Shown here one piece after another: positions 53,154-62,341 of a stretch of DNA of 64,000 nt. Both the position numbers and the translations under genes were made by a program. Numbering within the stretch: the first letter of the stretch is position 1; each line of letters starts with the position of its first letter. Source of the DNA: JAKPBU01 sp964425695 (lineage in GTDB: Bacteria; Pseudomonadota; Gammaproteobacteria; Xanthomonadales; Xanthomonadaceae). Below the pieces are notes generated by a model. That model saw nothing but the letters and a program-made list of their open reading frames with translations. It did not search any database and had not been told where the DNA came from. The stretch covers positions 1 to 64,000 of the forward strand of contig CAYRNF010000012.1 of the NCBI GenBank assembly GCA_964425695.1, written 5' to 3'.

Positions 53154-53747
53154 ATGACGTTGCAGCCCATCCCCTTGGCCGGTGCCGACCTGGCGTTCGA
53201 TCCGCAGTGGCTGCCGCGGGCGGAAGCCGATGCGCTGCTGCCGCGGCTGCTGGCGGAGGTGCCGTGGGAAACGCACCGCATCCGCATGTTCGGGCGCATG
53301 GTCGATTCGCCGCGCCTGAGCTGCTGGATCGGCGACGCGGGCGCGCGCTACCGCTACTCCGGCACGCTGTTCGAACCGCATCCCTGGCCGCGGCCGCTGC
53401 AGGCGCTGCGCGAGCGGCTGCGCGACGCGCTCGGCACCGACTTCGACAGCGTGCTGGCCAACCGTTACCGCGACGGGCGCGACGCGATGGGCTGGCACCG
53501 CGACGACGAACCCGAGCTGGGCCCGCAGCCGGTGATCGCCTCGCTCAGCCTGGGCGCCACGCGGCGCTTCCGGCTGAAGGCCGACGACCCGGCGATTCCG
53601 CCACTGGCCCTGGACCTGCCGCACGGCAGCCTGCTGGTGATGCGCGGGGCCACGCAGTCGCGTTTCCGGCACGCCCTGCCGCGCACGGCCAGGCCGGTGA
53701 GCGAGCGCATCAACCTGACCTTCCGCCAGATCGTGAGGCCGGCCTAG
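53154..53747 (+). CDS. AlkB-family 2-oxoglutarate-dependent DNA/RNA repair dioxygenase
   Basis: A 197-residue oxygenase of the ALKBH2-like group, which removes alkyl groups from DNA bases. Iron ligands are His and Asp of WHRDDEPELG and the His of RFRHALPR; the co-substrate arginine lies in RINLTFRQI near the end. FDSVLANRYRDGRDAMGW matches the nucleotide-recognition segment of the family. The ATG at 53154 is chosen over an upstream open frame. Confidence 0.9.
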   Translation: MTLQPIPLAGADLAFDPQWLPRAEADALLPRLLAEVPWETHRIRMFGRMVDSPRLSCWIGDAGARYRYSGTLFEPHPWPRPLQALRERLRDALGTDFDSVLANRYRDGRDAMGWHRDDEPELGPQPVIASLSLGATRRFRLKADDPAIPPLALDLPHGSLLVMRGATQSRFRHALPRTARPVSERINLTFRQIVRPA

Positions 53748-53871
53748 GCGCCCGAGCCTAGGGCATCTGGCGAGGCCGTCTGCGAAGCCGGCACGCGGCG
53801 ATTCCCAACGCTTGCGCAGCGGTGCTTGCCGGCGCCTGCGCCGCGCAGCGCCGCAGCGGCCGAATCCTGGA

Positions 53872-54567
53872 TTACTTCGCGCCGGCGCGCCGGTGCGTGC
53901 CGGTGCGCTCGTGCGCGTCGCCCTGGCTGAGCGTCCAGCCGGCGATCTCGCCGCCGAGGCGGCCCAGCGCCTGCGAGAACGCCGCGGTAACGCTGGCGAC
54001 ATCGGTGGCGGAAGCCGGCACTGCCTGCAGGAACGTGCGCGACGCCACCACGTCCTGGTCCGGCGCGTGCAGCAGTTTCACGTTGGCTTCGATGGTGGCG
54101 CTGGGCACGGCATTGCCGGCGTAGTCGGCCTCGAACCTGCGCAGGTCCATGACCAGCTTGTAGTCGGCGGTGATGCCGCTGCCCTGGCGCGCAACGCCCG
54201 GGATCTTCCCGGAATCCTCCAACGCGCGCAGCACCGTGTCCTCGAGCTGCTCGGTGGGCGTCTTGGCCCAGTTCGCGCCCTTGTAGACCTGCAGTTCGCC
54301 CGGGGTGGGCCGCACCGCGATACGCAGGCTGTCGACCATGCGCGCGGCTTCGGGGTGGCTGAGCGATAGCTGCCAGCGCACCGTGGGCCAAGCCGGGTCG
54401 GGCTGCACGCGCGGGTCCGGGGCATAGATGGTCGCGGAATCCTTGGTGCCGCCCAGCATGCCGCAGCCTGCCACGGCGGCGCACAGCGCGACGGCGGCCA
54501 GGGCACGCGCGCCGCGGCGCAACGCGGCCGGCACGCCGCGATGGATCCGGTGCGGGAGCGTGTTCAT
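53872..54567 (-). CDS. ABC-type transport auxiliary lipoprotein (PqiC-like)
   Basis: A 231-residue lipoprotein (lipobox VAGC near residue 35) of the ABC_trans_aux/DUF330 type. It has WQLSLSHPEAARMVDSLRIAVRP and a mixed alpha/beta domain, then a C-terminal tail. Such proteins sit in the outer membrane and work with MCE-type phospholipid transport systems. The ATG overlaps the MlaD-like stop by 4 bases, and the gene ends the operon. Confidence 0.85.
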   Translation of the reverse strand: MNTLPHRIHRGVPAALRRGARALAAVALCAAVAGCGMLGGTKDSATIYAPDPRVQPDPAWPTVRWQLSLSHPEAARMVDSLRIAVRPTPGELQVYKGANWAKTPTEQLEDTVLRALEDSGKIPGVARQGSGITADYKLVMDLRRFEADYAGNAVPSATIEANVKLLHAPDQDVVASRTFLQAVPASATDVASVTAAFSQALGRLGGEIAGWTLSQGDAHERTGTHRRAGAK

Positions 54568-55484
54568 TCGGGTTCGAACTCCTTGGGCGCGTCGCGGCCC
54601 AGCAGGTAACGCGCCGGACTGCCCTCGAGCCGGTCGGTGACCCGGCGCAGGTCGCGGATCAGGGCGCGCAGTTCGCCCAGCGTGGGGCCAAGCTGGGCCA
54701 GGCCGTCGTTGGCGAAGCTCTGGATCGCGGCGCGGTTCTCGTTGAGGATCGCGTCGGCGCCGCCGGCGGCGGAATCGAGCCGGGTGAGGGTGCCGTCGAG
54801 CTTGCGCAGCAGCGCGGGCAGTTCGTTGTCCACCTGCGCCACGGCGCTGTTGGCGCTCTTGAGCGTCGCGTTGAGCTGTTCGCTGGCCTCGCGCGCATTG
54901 CGCACCAGGGCGCGCAGTTCTTCCTTCTGCGCGGCATCGCCCAGCGCACCGGTCATGTTGTCCAGGTTGGTCAGCGTGTTCTCGATGTGGCGGATGTTTT
55001 CCTCGCTCATCAGCTTGTCCACGCGCTCGACCAGCTTGGACGCGGTGTCGGCGATGTTCTGCAGAGCGGACGGCTCGGTCTGGATCACCGGGATGTCGTC
55101 GCGGCTGCTGGCGACCAGCCGCTGCGCGTTGGGGCTGCCGCCGGTGAGCTGGATGAAGGGGCTGCCGGTCAGGCCCGCCTGCGACAGCTTCGCCTTGGTG
55201 TCCACCTTCACCGGCGCGCTGGCTTCCAGCTTCAGGCGCGCGCGCACCTGCCGCGGGTCGCGCGGGTCCAGGCTGAGCTCCTCGATGGTGCCCACCGAGA
55301 TCCCGTTGTACTGCACCGAGCCGCCCTCGGTCAGGCCGGTGACCGGCTCGTTGAACACCACGTAGTACTGCTGGAAGCTCTTGTCGGCCGAATACTTGGC
55401 GGCCCACAGCGCGAACAGCAGCCCGAACACCGCGATCACGATGGTGAAGGCGCCGATCAGGACGTAATTGGCCTTGGTTTCCAT
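54564..55484 (-). CDS. MlaD family (MCE domain) protein
   Basis: A 306-residue protein with one N-terminal membrane helix (residues 8-30) and a periplasmic MCE domain (about 40-125, VTGLTEGGSVQYNGISVG and GSPFIQL), followed by a long helical tail. It forms the lipid-carrying hexamer of a phospholipid transport ABC system. It sits 7 bases after the ATPase gene and overlaps the auxiliary lipoprotein gene. Confidence 0.92.
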   Translation of the reverse strand: METKANYVLIGAFTIVIAVFGLLFALWAAKYSADKSFQQYYVVFNEPVTGLTEGGSVQYNGISVGTIEELSLDPRDPRQVRARLKLEASAPVKVDTKAKLSQAGLTGSPFIQLTGGSPNAQRLVASSRDDIPVIQTEPSALQNIADTASKLVERVDKLMSEENIRHIENTLTNLDNMTGALGDAAQKEELRALVRNAREASEQLNATLKSANSAVAQVDNELPALLRKLDGTLTRLDSAAGGADAILNENRAAIQSFANDGLAQLGPTLGELRALIRDLRRVTDRLEGSPARYLLGRDAPKEFEPE

Positions 55485-55490
55485 GCGCTG

Positions 55491-56447
55491 TCAGCCTGCC
55501 TCAGATGCCGGTGCGTCCGGCGTGATGCCGCGTTCCGCGCCACCGCGGCGCGCACGCGCGCTGGTCGCCTGCGCGGCGCGCGCGCGCGGGCCGTGGAAGT
55601 ATTCCTGGACCCACGGGTGGTCGAAGCGTTCGACTTCCTCGATCGGCGCGTTGACCAGCAGCTTGCGGTCGGCCAGCACGGCGATCCGGTCGCAGATCGC
55701 GTACAGCGTATCCAGATCGTGGGTGATCAGGAACACGGTCAGGCCCAGCGCTTTCTGAAGGGTCAGGATCAGTTCGTCGAACGCGGCCGCGCCGATGGGA
55801 TCCAGCCCGGCGGTAGGTTCGTCCAGGAACAGCAGCGGCGGGTCCAGCGCCAGTGCGCGCGCGATGCCGGCGCGCTTGCGCATGCCACCGGACAGCTGCG
55901 AAGGCAGCTTGTCGATGGTGTCCGCGGGCAGCCCGGCCAGCTTGACCTTGAGCAGCGCCAGTTCGTAGCGCAGCGAGTCGGGCATGTCCGGGTAGTACTC
56001 CTTCAGCGGCACCTGCACGTTCTCGCCCACGGTCAGCGACGAGAACAGCGCGCCGTCCTGGAACAGCACGCCGGTGTTGCGCTCGATGTGGCGCCGGTCC
56101 GCGGAATCCTGCGACATCGCGTCCACGCCCAGGACCTCGATGCGGCCGGCATCGGGCTGGCGCAGCGCCAGGATCGAGCGCATCAGCACCGACTTGCCTG
56201 TACCCGAGCCGCCCACCACGCCCAGGATCTCGCCGCGGCGCACGTCCAGGTCCAGGCCGTCGTGCACGATCTGCGTGCCGAACTGGTTGCGCAGGCCACG
56301 GACGGAGACGATCGCTTCGGCCTCGCGCGCCGGGGCGCGATCAGCGGGATTCGCGGACCGGGATTCGGGATGCGTCACGGCACGCGCTCCGCCAGCCGCC
56401 GGCGTTGCGCCGCGGCCTGTGCGAGTGGCAAACCCTGCATCGCGCAT
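55491..56447 (-). CDS. MlaF family ABC transporter ATPase
   Basis: ATPase of the phospholipid transport system, 318 residues. Walker A GGSGTGKSV, signature LSGGMRKRAGIARAL and Walker B LLFLDEPTAGLDP are intact. The first ~45 residues and the last ~35 are low-complexity and not part of the ABC fold. Part of the N-terminal tail (PESRSANP) is coded by GGGATTC-type heptamer repeats. The real start could be the GTG at 56378 or later. It lies 10 bases after the permease gene. Confidence 0.9.
   Translation of the reverse strand: MRDAGFATRTGRGATPAAGGARAVTHPESRSANPADRAPAREAEAIVSVRGLRNQFGTQIVHDGLDLDVRRGEILGVVGGSGTGKSVLMRSILALRQPDAGRIEVLGVDAMSQDSADRRHIERNTGVLFQDGALFSSLTVGENVQVPLKEYYPDMPDSLRYELALLKVKLAGLPADTIDKLPSQLSGGMRKRAGIARALALDPPLLFLDEPTAGLDPIGAAAFDELILTLQKALGLTVFLITHDLDTLYAICDRIAVLADRKLLVNAPIEEVERFDHPWVQEYFHGPRARAAQATSARARRGGAERGITPDAPASEAG
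56344..56372. repeat. GGGATTC heptamer repeat inside mlaF-like gene
   Basis: Repeated GGGATTC/GGGATGC-type units lie in the first codons of the MlaF-like reading frame. They are the reverse complement of the CACGAAT/CCCGAAT-type heptamers near 2820-2890, so one repeat family appears at both sites. Confidence 0.4.
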
Positions 56448-56457
56448 CGCCCGTCCA

Positions 56458-57576
56458 TCACCATCCCATGTACATGAACCAGATCGCCGCCATGGCGTCG
56501 ATCACGATCACCAGCGAGATCGTCTGCACCACGCTGGAGGTGGTGCGCTCGCCCACCGACTGCGCCGTGCCCTTCACCTGCAGGCCTTCCAGGCAGCCGA
56601 TCAGCGCGATCAGCAGCGCGAACACCGGCGCCTTCGACAGGCCCACCAGCATGTGCCGCAGTTCGAACGTGTCCTGCATCCGCGCCAGGTACGCCTGCGG
56701 CGGAATGTCCAGGCTGTAGGCGCCCACGGTCAGGCCGCCGGCCAGGCCCGCCATCATCGCGATGAAGGTCAGCAGCGGCAGCATCACCAGCATCGCGATC
56801 ACCCGCGGCAGCACCAGCAGGTCCACCGGGTCCAGGCCCAGCGTGCGGATCGCATCGACTTCCTCGCGGCTGACCATCGCGCCGATCTGCGCGGTGAACG
56901 CGCTGGCGGTGCGTCCGGCCAGGATGATCGCGGTGAGCAGCACGCCGAACTCGCGCAGGAACGCGATGCTCACCAGTTCCACCACGAAGATGGTGGCGCC
57001 GAAGTCCGCCAGGATGTTGGCGCCCAGGAACGCCACCACCGCGCCCACCAGGTAGTTGAGCAGGATCACCAGCGGTACCGCGTCCAGCCCGGCCTGTTCC
57101 ATCTGCGCCACGATCGACGTCACCCGCAGCCGCCGCGGTTGCCGGGCCAGGCGCGCCAGCTTGGTGAGGTTCTCACCCAGGAAGCTGACCAGGGCGACGA
57201 TCTCGTTCCAGTTGTCCACCATCGCGAAACCCAGCCGCGCCAGCGCCGCCTTGAACCCCAGGTCGCGCTTGCGCTTGGGTCGTTCGTCGGCCACGTCCTC
57301 GATCGCGGCCACCAGCTGGCGGTGCTGGTCGTCGAAGGCGAATTCCTCGAACGCCAGTTCGCGGCGGCGCGCGTAGCGCAGCAGCTGCAGCACGCCCAGC
57401 GTGTCCAGACGGTCCACGCCGCTCGCGTCCACGCTGGAAATCCCGTCGGGCGCGGCGCGCAGCACTTCGCCGATGTCGTTGGCGTAGCGCAGCGTCCAGC
57501 GTCCGGTCAGCCGCAGGCGCGAGGCGTCGTTGGCATCGACGTCGGCCCGGGGCGGTTGGGAAGAAGGCGGACTCAA
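56458..57576 (-). CDS. MlaE family permease with N-terminal STAS-like domain
   Basis: Membrane permease of the phospholipid transport system. A STAS-like domain (about residues 20-105, LRLTGRWTLRYANDIGEVL and VDRLDTLGVLQLLRYA) precedes the MlaE fold with MVDNWNEIVALVSFLGENL, EFGVLLTAIILAGRTASAFTAQ and about five membrane helices. This STAS-MlaE fusion is common in Proteobacteria. The start is uncertain: the TTG at 57576 gives 372 residues; an ATG at 57651 would leave only 14 bases before the divergent ThrE-type gene. Confidence 0.88.
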   Translation of the reverse strand: MSPPSSQPPRADVDANDASRLRLTGRWTLRYANDIGEVLRAAPDGISSVDASGVDRLDTLGVLQLLRYARRRELAFEEFAFDDQHRQLVAAIEDVADERPKRKRDLGFKAALARLGFAMVDNWNEIVALVSFLGENLTKLARLARQPRRLRVTSIVAQMEQAGLDAVPLVILLNYLVGAVVAFLGANILADFGATIFVVELVSIAFLREFGVLLTAIILAGRTASAFTAQIGAMVSREEVDAIRTLGLDPVDLLVLPRVIAMLVMLPLLTFIAMMAGLAGGLTVGAYSLDIPPQAYLARMQDTFELRHMLVGLSKAPVFALLIALIGCLEGLQVKGTAQSVGERTTSSVVQTISLVIVIDAMAAIWFMYMGW

Positions 57577-57665
57577 ATGCGATCCAGGCAGGCGGGGCGC
57601 GCAAAGCTTACCGAGCCGCAGTGAGGGCGTGTGAACAGTGCGGGACGGCATGCGATCCTGTCGCG

Positions 57666-58916
57666 ATGACCCCACCGTATTCGCCCAGCGCCGCCAGCTA
57701 TTCCGCACGCATCGGTTTCGTGGTGGAGCTTGCCGAGCGGCTGCACGGCTATGGCACCACCGCCCAGCGCCTGGAGGGCGCGCTGGTGGCGGTGTCGCAA
57801 CGGCTCGGGCTGGAATGCGAGCCCTGGTCGAACCCCACCGGCATCATCCTGTCCTTCAGCGACCCGCTGCGCCCGCCGGGCGAATCCGACACCACCCGGG
57901 TGATCCGCCTGGGGCCGGGCGACACCGACCTGTCCAAGCTGTGCGAGGCCGACCGCATCGCCGAGGACGTGATGTCCGGGCAGCTGGACCTGGCCGACGG
58001 GCATGCCGCGCTGGTGGCGCTGGACCGCAAGCCGTCGCTGCGCTTCGACGCCTGGCAGGTGGTCGCCTTCGGCTTGGCGTCGGCGTCGGTGGCCGGGCTG
58101 CTGCGCCTGCCGTGGCTGGACATGGCCACGGCAGGCGTCACCGGCGTGCTGCTGGGGCTGCTGGAAGTGCTCACCCGGCGCGATACCCGCCTGAAGGAAG
58201 CCGGCGATGCGATCGCCGGCATGCTGGCCGGCGGCACCGCGATCCTGGTGGCGGCCTTCGTGGCCCCGGTCAACCTCAACACGGTGATCATCGCGTCGCT
58301 GATCGTGCTGCTGCCCGGCATGGCGCTGACCAACGCGGTGAACGAACTCACCAGCCAGCACCTGGTGTCCGGCACGGCCCGATTCGCCGGTGCGGTGACC
58401 ACGCTGTTCAAGCTCACCGTGGGCACCATGATCGCGCTGGCCGTGGCTTCCCTGCTGGGCATCGAACCGCAGGTGCGCGCGCTGCGCCCGCAACCGATGT
58501 GGGTGGAAGGCGTGGCGCTGCTGCTGGCGGCGTTCGCCTTCGCGGTGCTGTTCCGCGCGCGCCGGCGCGACGTGCCGCTGGTGATGCTGGCGGCGATGGC
58601 GGGCTACCTGATCTCGCGCCTGGCCGGCGATGCCTGGGGCAGCCCGGTGGGCGTGTTCCTGGCCGCGCTGGCGATGACCGCCGGCGGCAATGCCTACGCG
58701 CGCTGGTGGAACCGTCCGGGTGCGCTGGTGCGCATGCCGGGCATCATCATGCTGGTGCCGGGCAGCGCCAGCCTGCGCGGCGTCATCAGCCTGTTCCAGC
58801 AGCAGGACCTGGCGGCGGGGCAGGACGCGCTGATCGGCGTGCTCAACATCCTGCTGGCGCTGCTGGCGGGCCTGCTGTTCGGCAACCTGCTGGTGCCGAC
58901 GCGGCGCAACCTGTAG
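57666..58916 (+). CDS. Threonine/serine exporter family protein (ThrE-like)
   Basis: A 416-residue inner-membrane protein with an N-terminal DUF1212 domain (about 10-240, RLHGYGTTAQRLE, FSDP) and about ten membrane helices, and a C-terminal ThrE_2-like half. It matches the single-chain ThrE type that exports threonine and serine. It is divergent from the phospholipid transport operon. Confidence 0.85.
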   Translation: MTPPYSPSAASYSARIGFVVELAERLHGYGTTAQRLEGALVAVSQRLGLECEPWSNPTGIILSFSDPLRPPGESDTTRVIRLGPGDTDLSKLCEADRIAEDVMSGQLDLADGHAALVALDRKPSLRFDAWQVVAFGLASASVAGLLRLPWLDMATAGVTGVLLGLLEVLTRRDTRLKEAGDAIAGMLAGGTAILVAAFVAPVNLNTVIIASLIVLLPGMALTNAVNELTSQHLVSGTARFAGAVTTLFKLTVGTMIALAVASLLGIEPQVRALRPQPMWVEGVALLLAAFAFAVLFRARRRDVPLVMLAAMAGYLISRLAGDAWGSPVGVFLAALAMTAGGNAYARWWNRPGALVRMPGIIMLVPGSASLRGVISLFQQQDLAAGQDALIGVLNILLALLAGLLFGNLLVPTRRNL

Positions 58917-58949
58917 CCGACCTGCCGCGGCGCGGTGGGCGGACCACGC

Positions 58950-58976
58950 ACGAACGGCGCCAACGGCGCCGTTCGT
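58950..58976. terminator. Bidirectional terminator hairpin between thrE-like and hns-like genes
   Basis: A perfect 12-bp inverted repeat (58950-58961 with 58965-58976, loop AAC), extended by one more C-G pair. It lies between convergent genes. The T-run is weak on both sides, so it may be a Rho-assisted or structural end. Confidence 0.5.
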
Positions 58977-59049
58977 GTTGCCTTTCGCGCCGGACATCGG
59001 AGGGCCGGCGATGCGCGGAGGAAACGACGGCGCCGATGGCGCCGCGGTT

Positions 59050-59406
59050 TCACTTGATCAGGAAATCCTCGCGCTTCTTACCCTTCTTGATCAGCTCCGC
59101 CATCCAGCGCGGCGGCAGGCCACGGCCGCTCCAGGTTTCCTTGGCGTTGGACGGATTGCGGTACTTGGGGGCCACCTTGCCGCCCTTGCTAGTCTTGCGC
59201 GCCGCCGTCTTGCGCGCGCCTTTCGCGGCACCGCCCGCACCGAACAGTTCGGCGATCGTGTAACCCTCGGCCTTGGCCAGCGCGGTGAGCTTGCGGCGCA
59301 CCTCGCCGACCGGCTTGCGCTTGGTGAGCGCCTGCTTGCGCTTGTTGGCCTGCGTGATCAGCGAATCCAGGTCTTTCGCCGAGAAATTGTCCAGGTCGAA
59401 TGCCAT
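59050..59406 (-). CDS. H-NS family nucleoid-associated protein
   Basis: A 118-residue H-NS family protein. A helical oligomerisation part (about 1-50, LDSLITQANKRKQAL) and a linker rich in Ala, Gly and Lys precede the C-terminal DNA-binding core YRNPSNAKETWSGRGLPPRWM. H-NS proteins silence AT-rich, acquired DNA. The ATG is preceded by CTGGAG. Xanthomonads carry several such paralogues. Confidence 0.92.
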   Translation of the reverse strand: MAFDLDNFSAKDLDSLITQANKRKQALTKRKPVGEVRRKLTALAKAEGYTIAELFGAGGAAKGARKTAARKTSKGGKVAPKYRNPSNAKETWSGRGLPPRWMAELIKKGKKREDFLIK

Positions 59407-59475
59407 GCGTACTCCAGTGGAAACACGTGTGGGGGAGAACATCTGTGTGAGACCGGCCGGATCCTTGGCCCGGGG

Positions 59476-59504
59476 ATGGTAAGTGCGCGGGTTGACCCGG
59501 GCAA
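59476..59504 (-). promoter_or_regulatory. Candidate sigma-70 promoter for the hns-like gene
   Basis: On the minus strand TTGCCC (59499-59504) and TACCAT (59476-59481) are 17 bases apart, about 70 bases before the ATG. This is the only feature I see in the 305-base gap 59407-59711; the rest holds no convincing gene. Confidence 0.4.
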
Positions 59505-59711
59505 ATCGTGCGCAAAGTGCCGGTATGGCGTATCCGCCGCAACATGGGGCGGTCGCTGCGTGCGGCGGACTCGGGAATACCCCGCGTCGAACGGCAGGGT
59601 CGCGCCGCATTGTGCGCCTGTTCGAGCAACAGGGCGCGAAGGCGGGAGCCTTCGCCTTGTGCCGGCATCACGCCTTGCCGCGTCCGCCCAAGCGCGGTAG
59701 CGCAGCGGGTC

Positions 59712-61427
59712 TCAGCGGGCGATGCCGAGCCTTGCGTCCAGCGCGGCGCGATCCAGCTGCTCGGCTTCGGACGCGCTGCGCGCGCGGTATTCGAACGTGC
59801 CCGCCGCCAGGCCGCGCTCGGAAACCACCACGCGGTGCGGGATGCCGATCAGCTCGATGTCGGCGAACATCGCGCCGGGGCGCAGGCCGCGGTCGTCCAG
59901 CGCGGCGTCGATGCCGGCGGCGTTGAGCTCGTCGTACAGCGCCTGCGCGGCGCCGGCAACGCCCGCGTCATTCTTCGGGTTGATCACGCACACCGCAACG
60001 CGCCACGGCGCCATGGCCTCGGGCCAGGCGATGCCCGCGGCATCGTGGTTCTGCTCGATGGCCGCCGCGACGATCCGCGACACGCCGATGCCGTAGCAGC
60101 CCATCGCCGGATGCACCGGCTTGCCGCCCGCGTCCAGCACGGTGCAGCCCATCGCCTCGGAATACTTGCGGCCCAGGGCGAACACGTGGCCCACCTCGAT
60201 CCCGCGCGCGATCCCCAGCGCGCCCTGGCCGTCCGGCGACGGGTCGCCGGCCACCACGTTGCGGAGGTCGGCCACCTCGGGCTCCGGCAGGTCGCGGCCC
60301 CAGTTCACACCGGCCAGGTGGAAGCCGCGTTCGTTCGCGCCCACCACGAAGTCGTGCATCGTCGCCACGCTGCGATCGGCGACCACGCGTACCGGCTTGC
60401 GCGGCGCGACCGGGCCGAGGAAGCCGGGCTCGCTGCCCAGGTGCTCCTGGATCTCCGCTTCGGTGGCCAGGCGGTACTCGGCCATGCCGGCCAGCTTGGA
60501 GAGCTTGATCTCGTTGACCACGTGGTCGCCGCGCACCAGCGCCAGCACGAACTGCGGCTGCCCGTCGCCGTCGGCGCCCATGGCCGCCACCGACTTCACC
60601 GTGCGCTGCAGCGGCAGGCCCAGCAGCGCGGCCACGGCCTCGCAGGTCTTCTGCGTGGGCGTTTCGACCTTTCGCATCGCCTCTGAGGGCGCCGCGCGTT
60701 CGCCCGGCGCCACCGCCTCGGCCAGCTCCACGTTGGCCGCGTAGTCGGACGCATCGGAATAGGCCAGCGCGTCCTCCCCCGAATCGGCCAGCACGTGGAA
60801 CTCGTGCGAGGCGCTGCCGCCGATGGCGCCGGTGTCGGCGGCCACGGCGCGGAACTTCAAGCCCAGGCGCGTGAAGATGCGCGCGTAGGTGTCGTACATG
60901 TTCCGGTATTCGCGCTGCAGCGATTCATCGTCCACGTGGAAGGAATAGGCGTCCTTCATCAGGAACTCGCGCGCGCGCATCACGCCGAAGCGCGGGCGGA
61001 TCTCGTCGCGGAACTTGGTGGTGACCTGGTAGAAGTTCACCGGCAGCTGCTTGTAGCTGGAGAACTCCTGGCGGAAGAAGTCGGTGACGGCTTCCTCGGC
61101 GGTGGGCGTGAAGCAGAACGCCTGCTCCTTGCGGTCGCGGATCTTCAGAAGCTGCGGGCCGAACTTCTCCCAGCGGCCGGTTTCCTCCCACAGTTCCTTC
61201 GGCTGCACCGACGGCATGGCCATCTCGATGGCGCCGGCGCGGTTCATTTCCTCGCGCACCACGCCTTCCACCTTGCGCAGCACGCGCAGGCCCAGCGGCG
61301 ACCAGGTGTACAGCCCTGCGGCCAGGCGGCGGATCATGCCGGCACGCAGCATCAGCTGGTGGCTGGCGATCTCGGCGTCGGCCGGCGTTTCCTTGGTGGT
61401 GTGCAGGTGGAAGTGCGACAGGCGCAT
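59712..61427 (-). CDS. proS: Prolyl-tRNA synthetase
   Basis: Class II synthetase that charges tRNA-Pro, 571 residues as expected for the bacterial type. Motif 1 and 2 regions (SPLGLRVLRKVEGVVREEMNRAGA, VTTKFRDEIRPRFGVMRAREFLMKDAYSF) and a YbaK-like editing insertion (about 230-385, with ALVRGDHVVNEIKLSKL) are present; motif 3 includes CYGIGVSRI. The ATG at 61427 fits the family. A CAGAAT -10-like box is at 61461-61466 on this strand. Confidence 0.97.
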   Translation of the reverse strand: MRLSHFHLHTTKETPADAEIASHQLMLRAGMIRRLAAGLYTWSPLGLRVLRKVEGVVREEMNRAGAIEMAMPSVQPKELWEETGRWEKFGPQLLKIRDRKEQAFCFTPTAEEAVTDFFRQEFSSYKQLPVNFYQVTTKFRDEIRPRFGVMRAREFLMKDAYSFHVDDESLQREYRNMYDTYARIFTRLGLKFRAVAADTGAIGGSASHEFHVLADSGEDALAYSDASDYAANVELAEAVAPGERAAPSEAMRKVETPTQKTCEAVAALLGLPLQRTVKSVAAMGADGDGQPQFVLALVRGDHVVNEIKLSKLAGMAEYRLATEAEIQEHLGSEPGFLGPVAPRKPVRVVADRSVATMHDFVVGANERGFHLAGVNWGRDLPEPEVADLRNVVAGDPSPDGQGALGIARGIEVGHVFALGRKYSEAMGCTVLDAGGKPVHPAMGCYGIGVSRIVAAAIEQNHDAAGIAWPEAMAPWRVAVCVINPKNDAGVAGAAQALYDELNAAGIDAALDDRGLRPGAMFADIELIGIPHRVVVSERGLAAGTFEYRARSASEAEQLDRAALDARLGIAR

Positions 61428-61501
61428 CGTGCGTGGCTTGCAGGTGGCGAAAGGATCGCCATTCTGCCACGCGTCTCCGCGTGTTCCCGGCGTCGCGCGC
61501 G

Positions 61502-61783
61502 CTACGGGCGGTCGCCGCGTACCTCGATGCCCGCACGCGGCTCGCGATCCACGCGACGGTAGGCGCGCCCGCGCGGCGGCGTGTCGCTGTAGTGCACGGT
61601 GCCGTTCGCGTCCTGCCAGCGGTACAGCACGGGGCGCGCGTCCTGCGCCGTGGCGGCGGCCGCGCGTTGCGCGCGTTCCGCCTTGGCCTGGCGCTGTTCG
61701 GGCGATTCGCGCTGCGCCCACCAGCCCGCCAGGCCGCCGGCGAGCAAGCCGATCAGCACCGCGCAGCGCCAGGTCAGCGGCAT
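61502..61783 (-). CDS. DUF4124 domain protein (short)
   Basis: A 93-residue protein with an N-terminal membrane helix (residues 7-22) and a DUF4124 core VLYRWQDANGTVHYSDTPP. Function unknown; family members are envelope proteins with a domain often found in periplasmic proteins. It lies 13 bases after a second DUF4124 gene and probably shares its transcript. Confidence 0.82.
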   Translation of the reverse strand: MPLTWRCAVLIGLLAGGLAGWWAQRESPEQRQAKAERAQRAAAATAQDARPVLYRWQDANGTVHYSDTPPRGRAYRRVDREPRAGIEVRGDRP

Positions 61784-61796
61784 TGCATGGCGGCGG

Positions 61797-62207
61797 TCAG
61801 GCGGCGGGCGCCGTCTCGGTGCAGTTGTAGGCCTTCAGCGTGGAGCGGGCGAGGTCCGCCTGGTTGGCGCGCTCGGCGTCGGTCAGGGTGCGGTCCGGCT
61901 TGCCGTCGCCGTCGCTGTCCATCTGCACCGGGGCCTTGCCCTGCAGGGTGGCCAGGTTGCCGCGCGCGGTGTTGCAGCGCGGATCCGGCTTCGCGGCCTG
62001 GTCCGCCTTGGCGGCGGGCTTGGCGGCGACCGGGTCGCGCTTGCCGTCCTGCTGCGTGTAGCGGCCGGCAACCGGCGGGCGTTCGGAATAATGGGTGACG
62101 CCGCGCGCATCCTTCCACTTGTAGACGGTCTGGGCCGCGACTGAAGCCGGCGCAAGGGCGGCGGCCAGGCAGGTCGCGGCGAGCAGGCTGGCGGGGGCGT
62201 TGCGCAT
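61797..62207 (-). CDS. DUF4124 domain protein (secreted)
   Basis: A 136-residue protein with a signal peptide (about 1-25, ending SVAA) and a DUF4124 core TVYKWKDARGVTHYSERPP. The C-terminal half has two cysteines (RCN, NCT). It is an upstream partner of the shorter DUF4124 protein. Function unknown. Confidence 0.85.
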   Translation of the reverse strand: MRNAPASLLAATCLAAALAPASVAAQTVYKWKDARGVTHYSERPPVAGRYTQQDGKRDPVAAKPAAKADQAAKPDPRCNTARGNLATLQGKAPVQMDSDGDGKPDRTLTDAERANQADLARSTLKAYNCTETAPAA

Positions 62208-62329
62208 GGCGGGCGGTCCGTTCGCGCGGGCGACGCTGCCCGCGGCCGGGATTGCAGCATCGGGTGCGGGGCGATGCAAGCGCACCGCCACGGCGTGCCG
62301 ACCGTCGTTCAGGCTGCGCGACGAGCGGC

Positions 62330-62335
62330 TAAACT
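62330..62335 (+). promoter_or_regulatory. Candidate -10 box directly ahead of pssA
   Basis: TAAACT ends 6 bases before the pssA ATG (62342), so transcription would be expected to start at the ATG, giving a leaderless mRNA. No good -35 box is visible. Confidence 0.3.
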
Positions 62336-62341
62336 GCGGCG

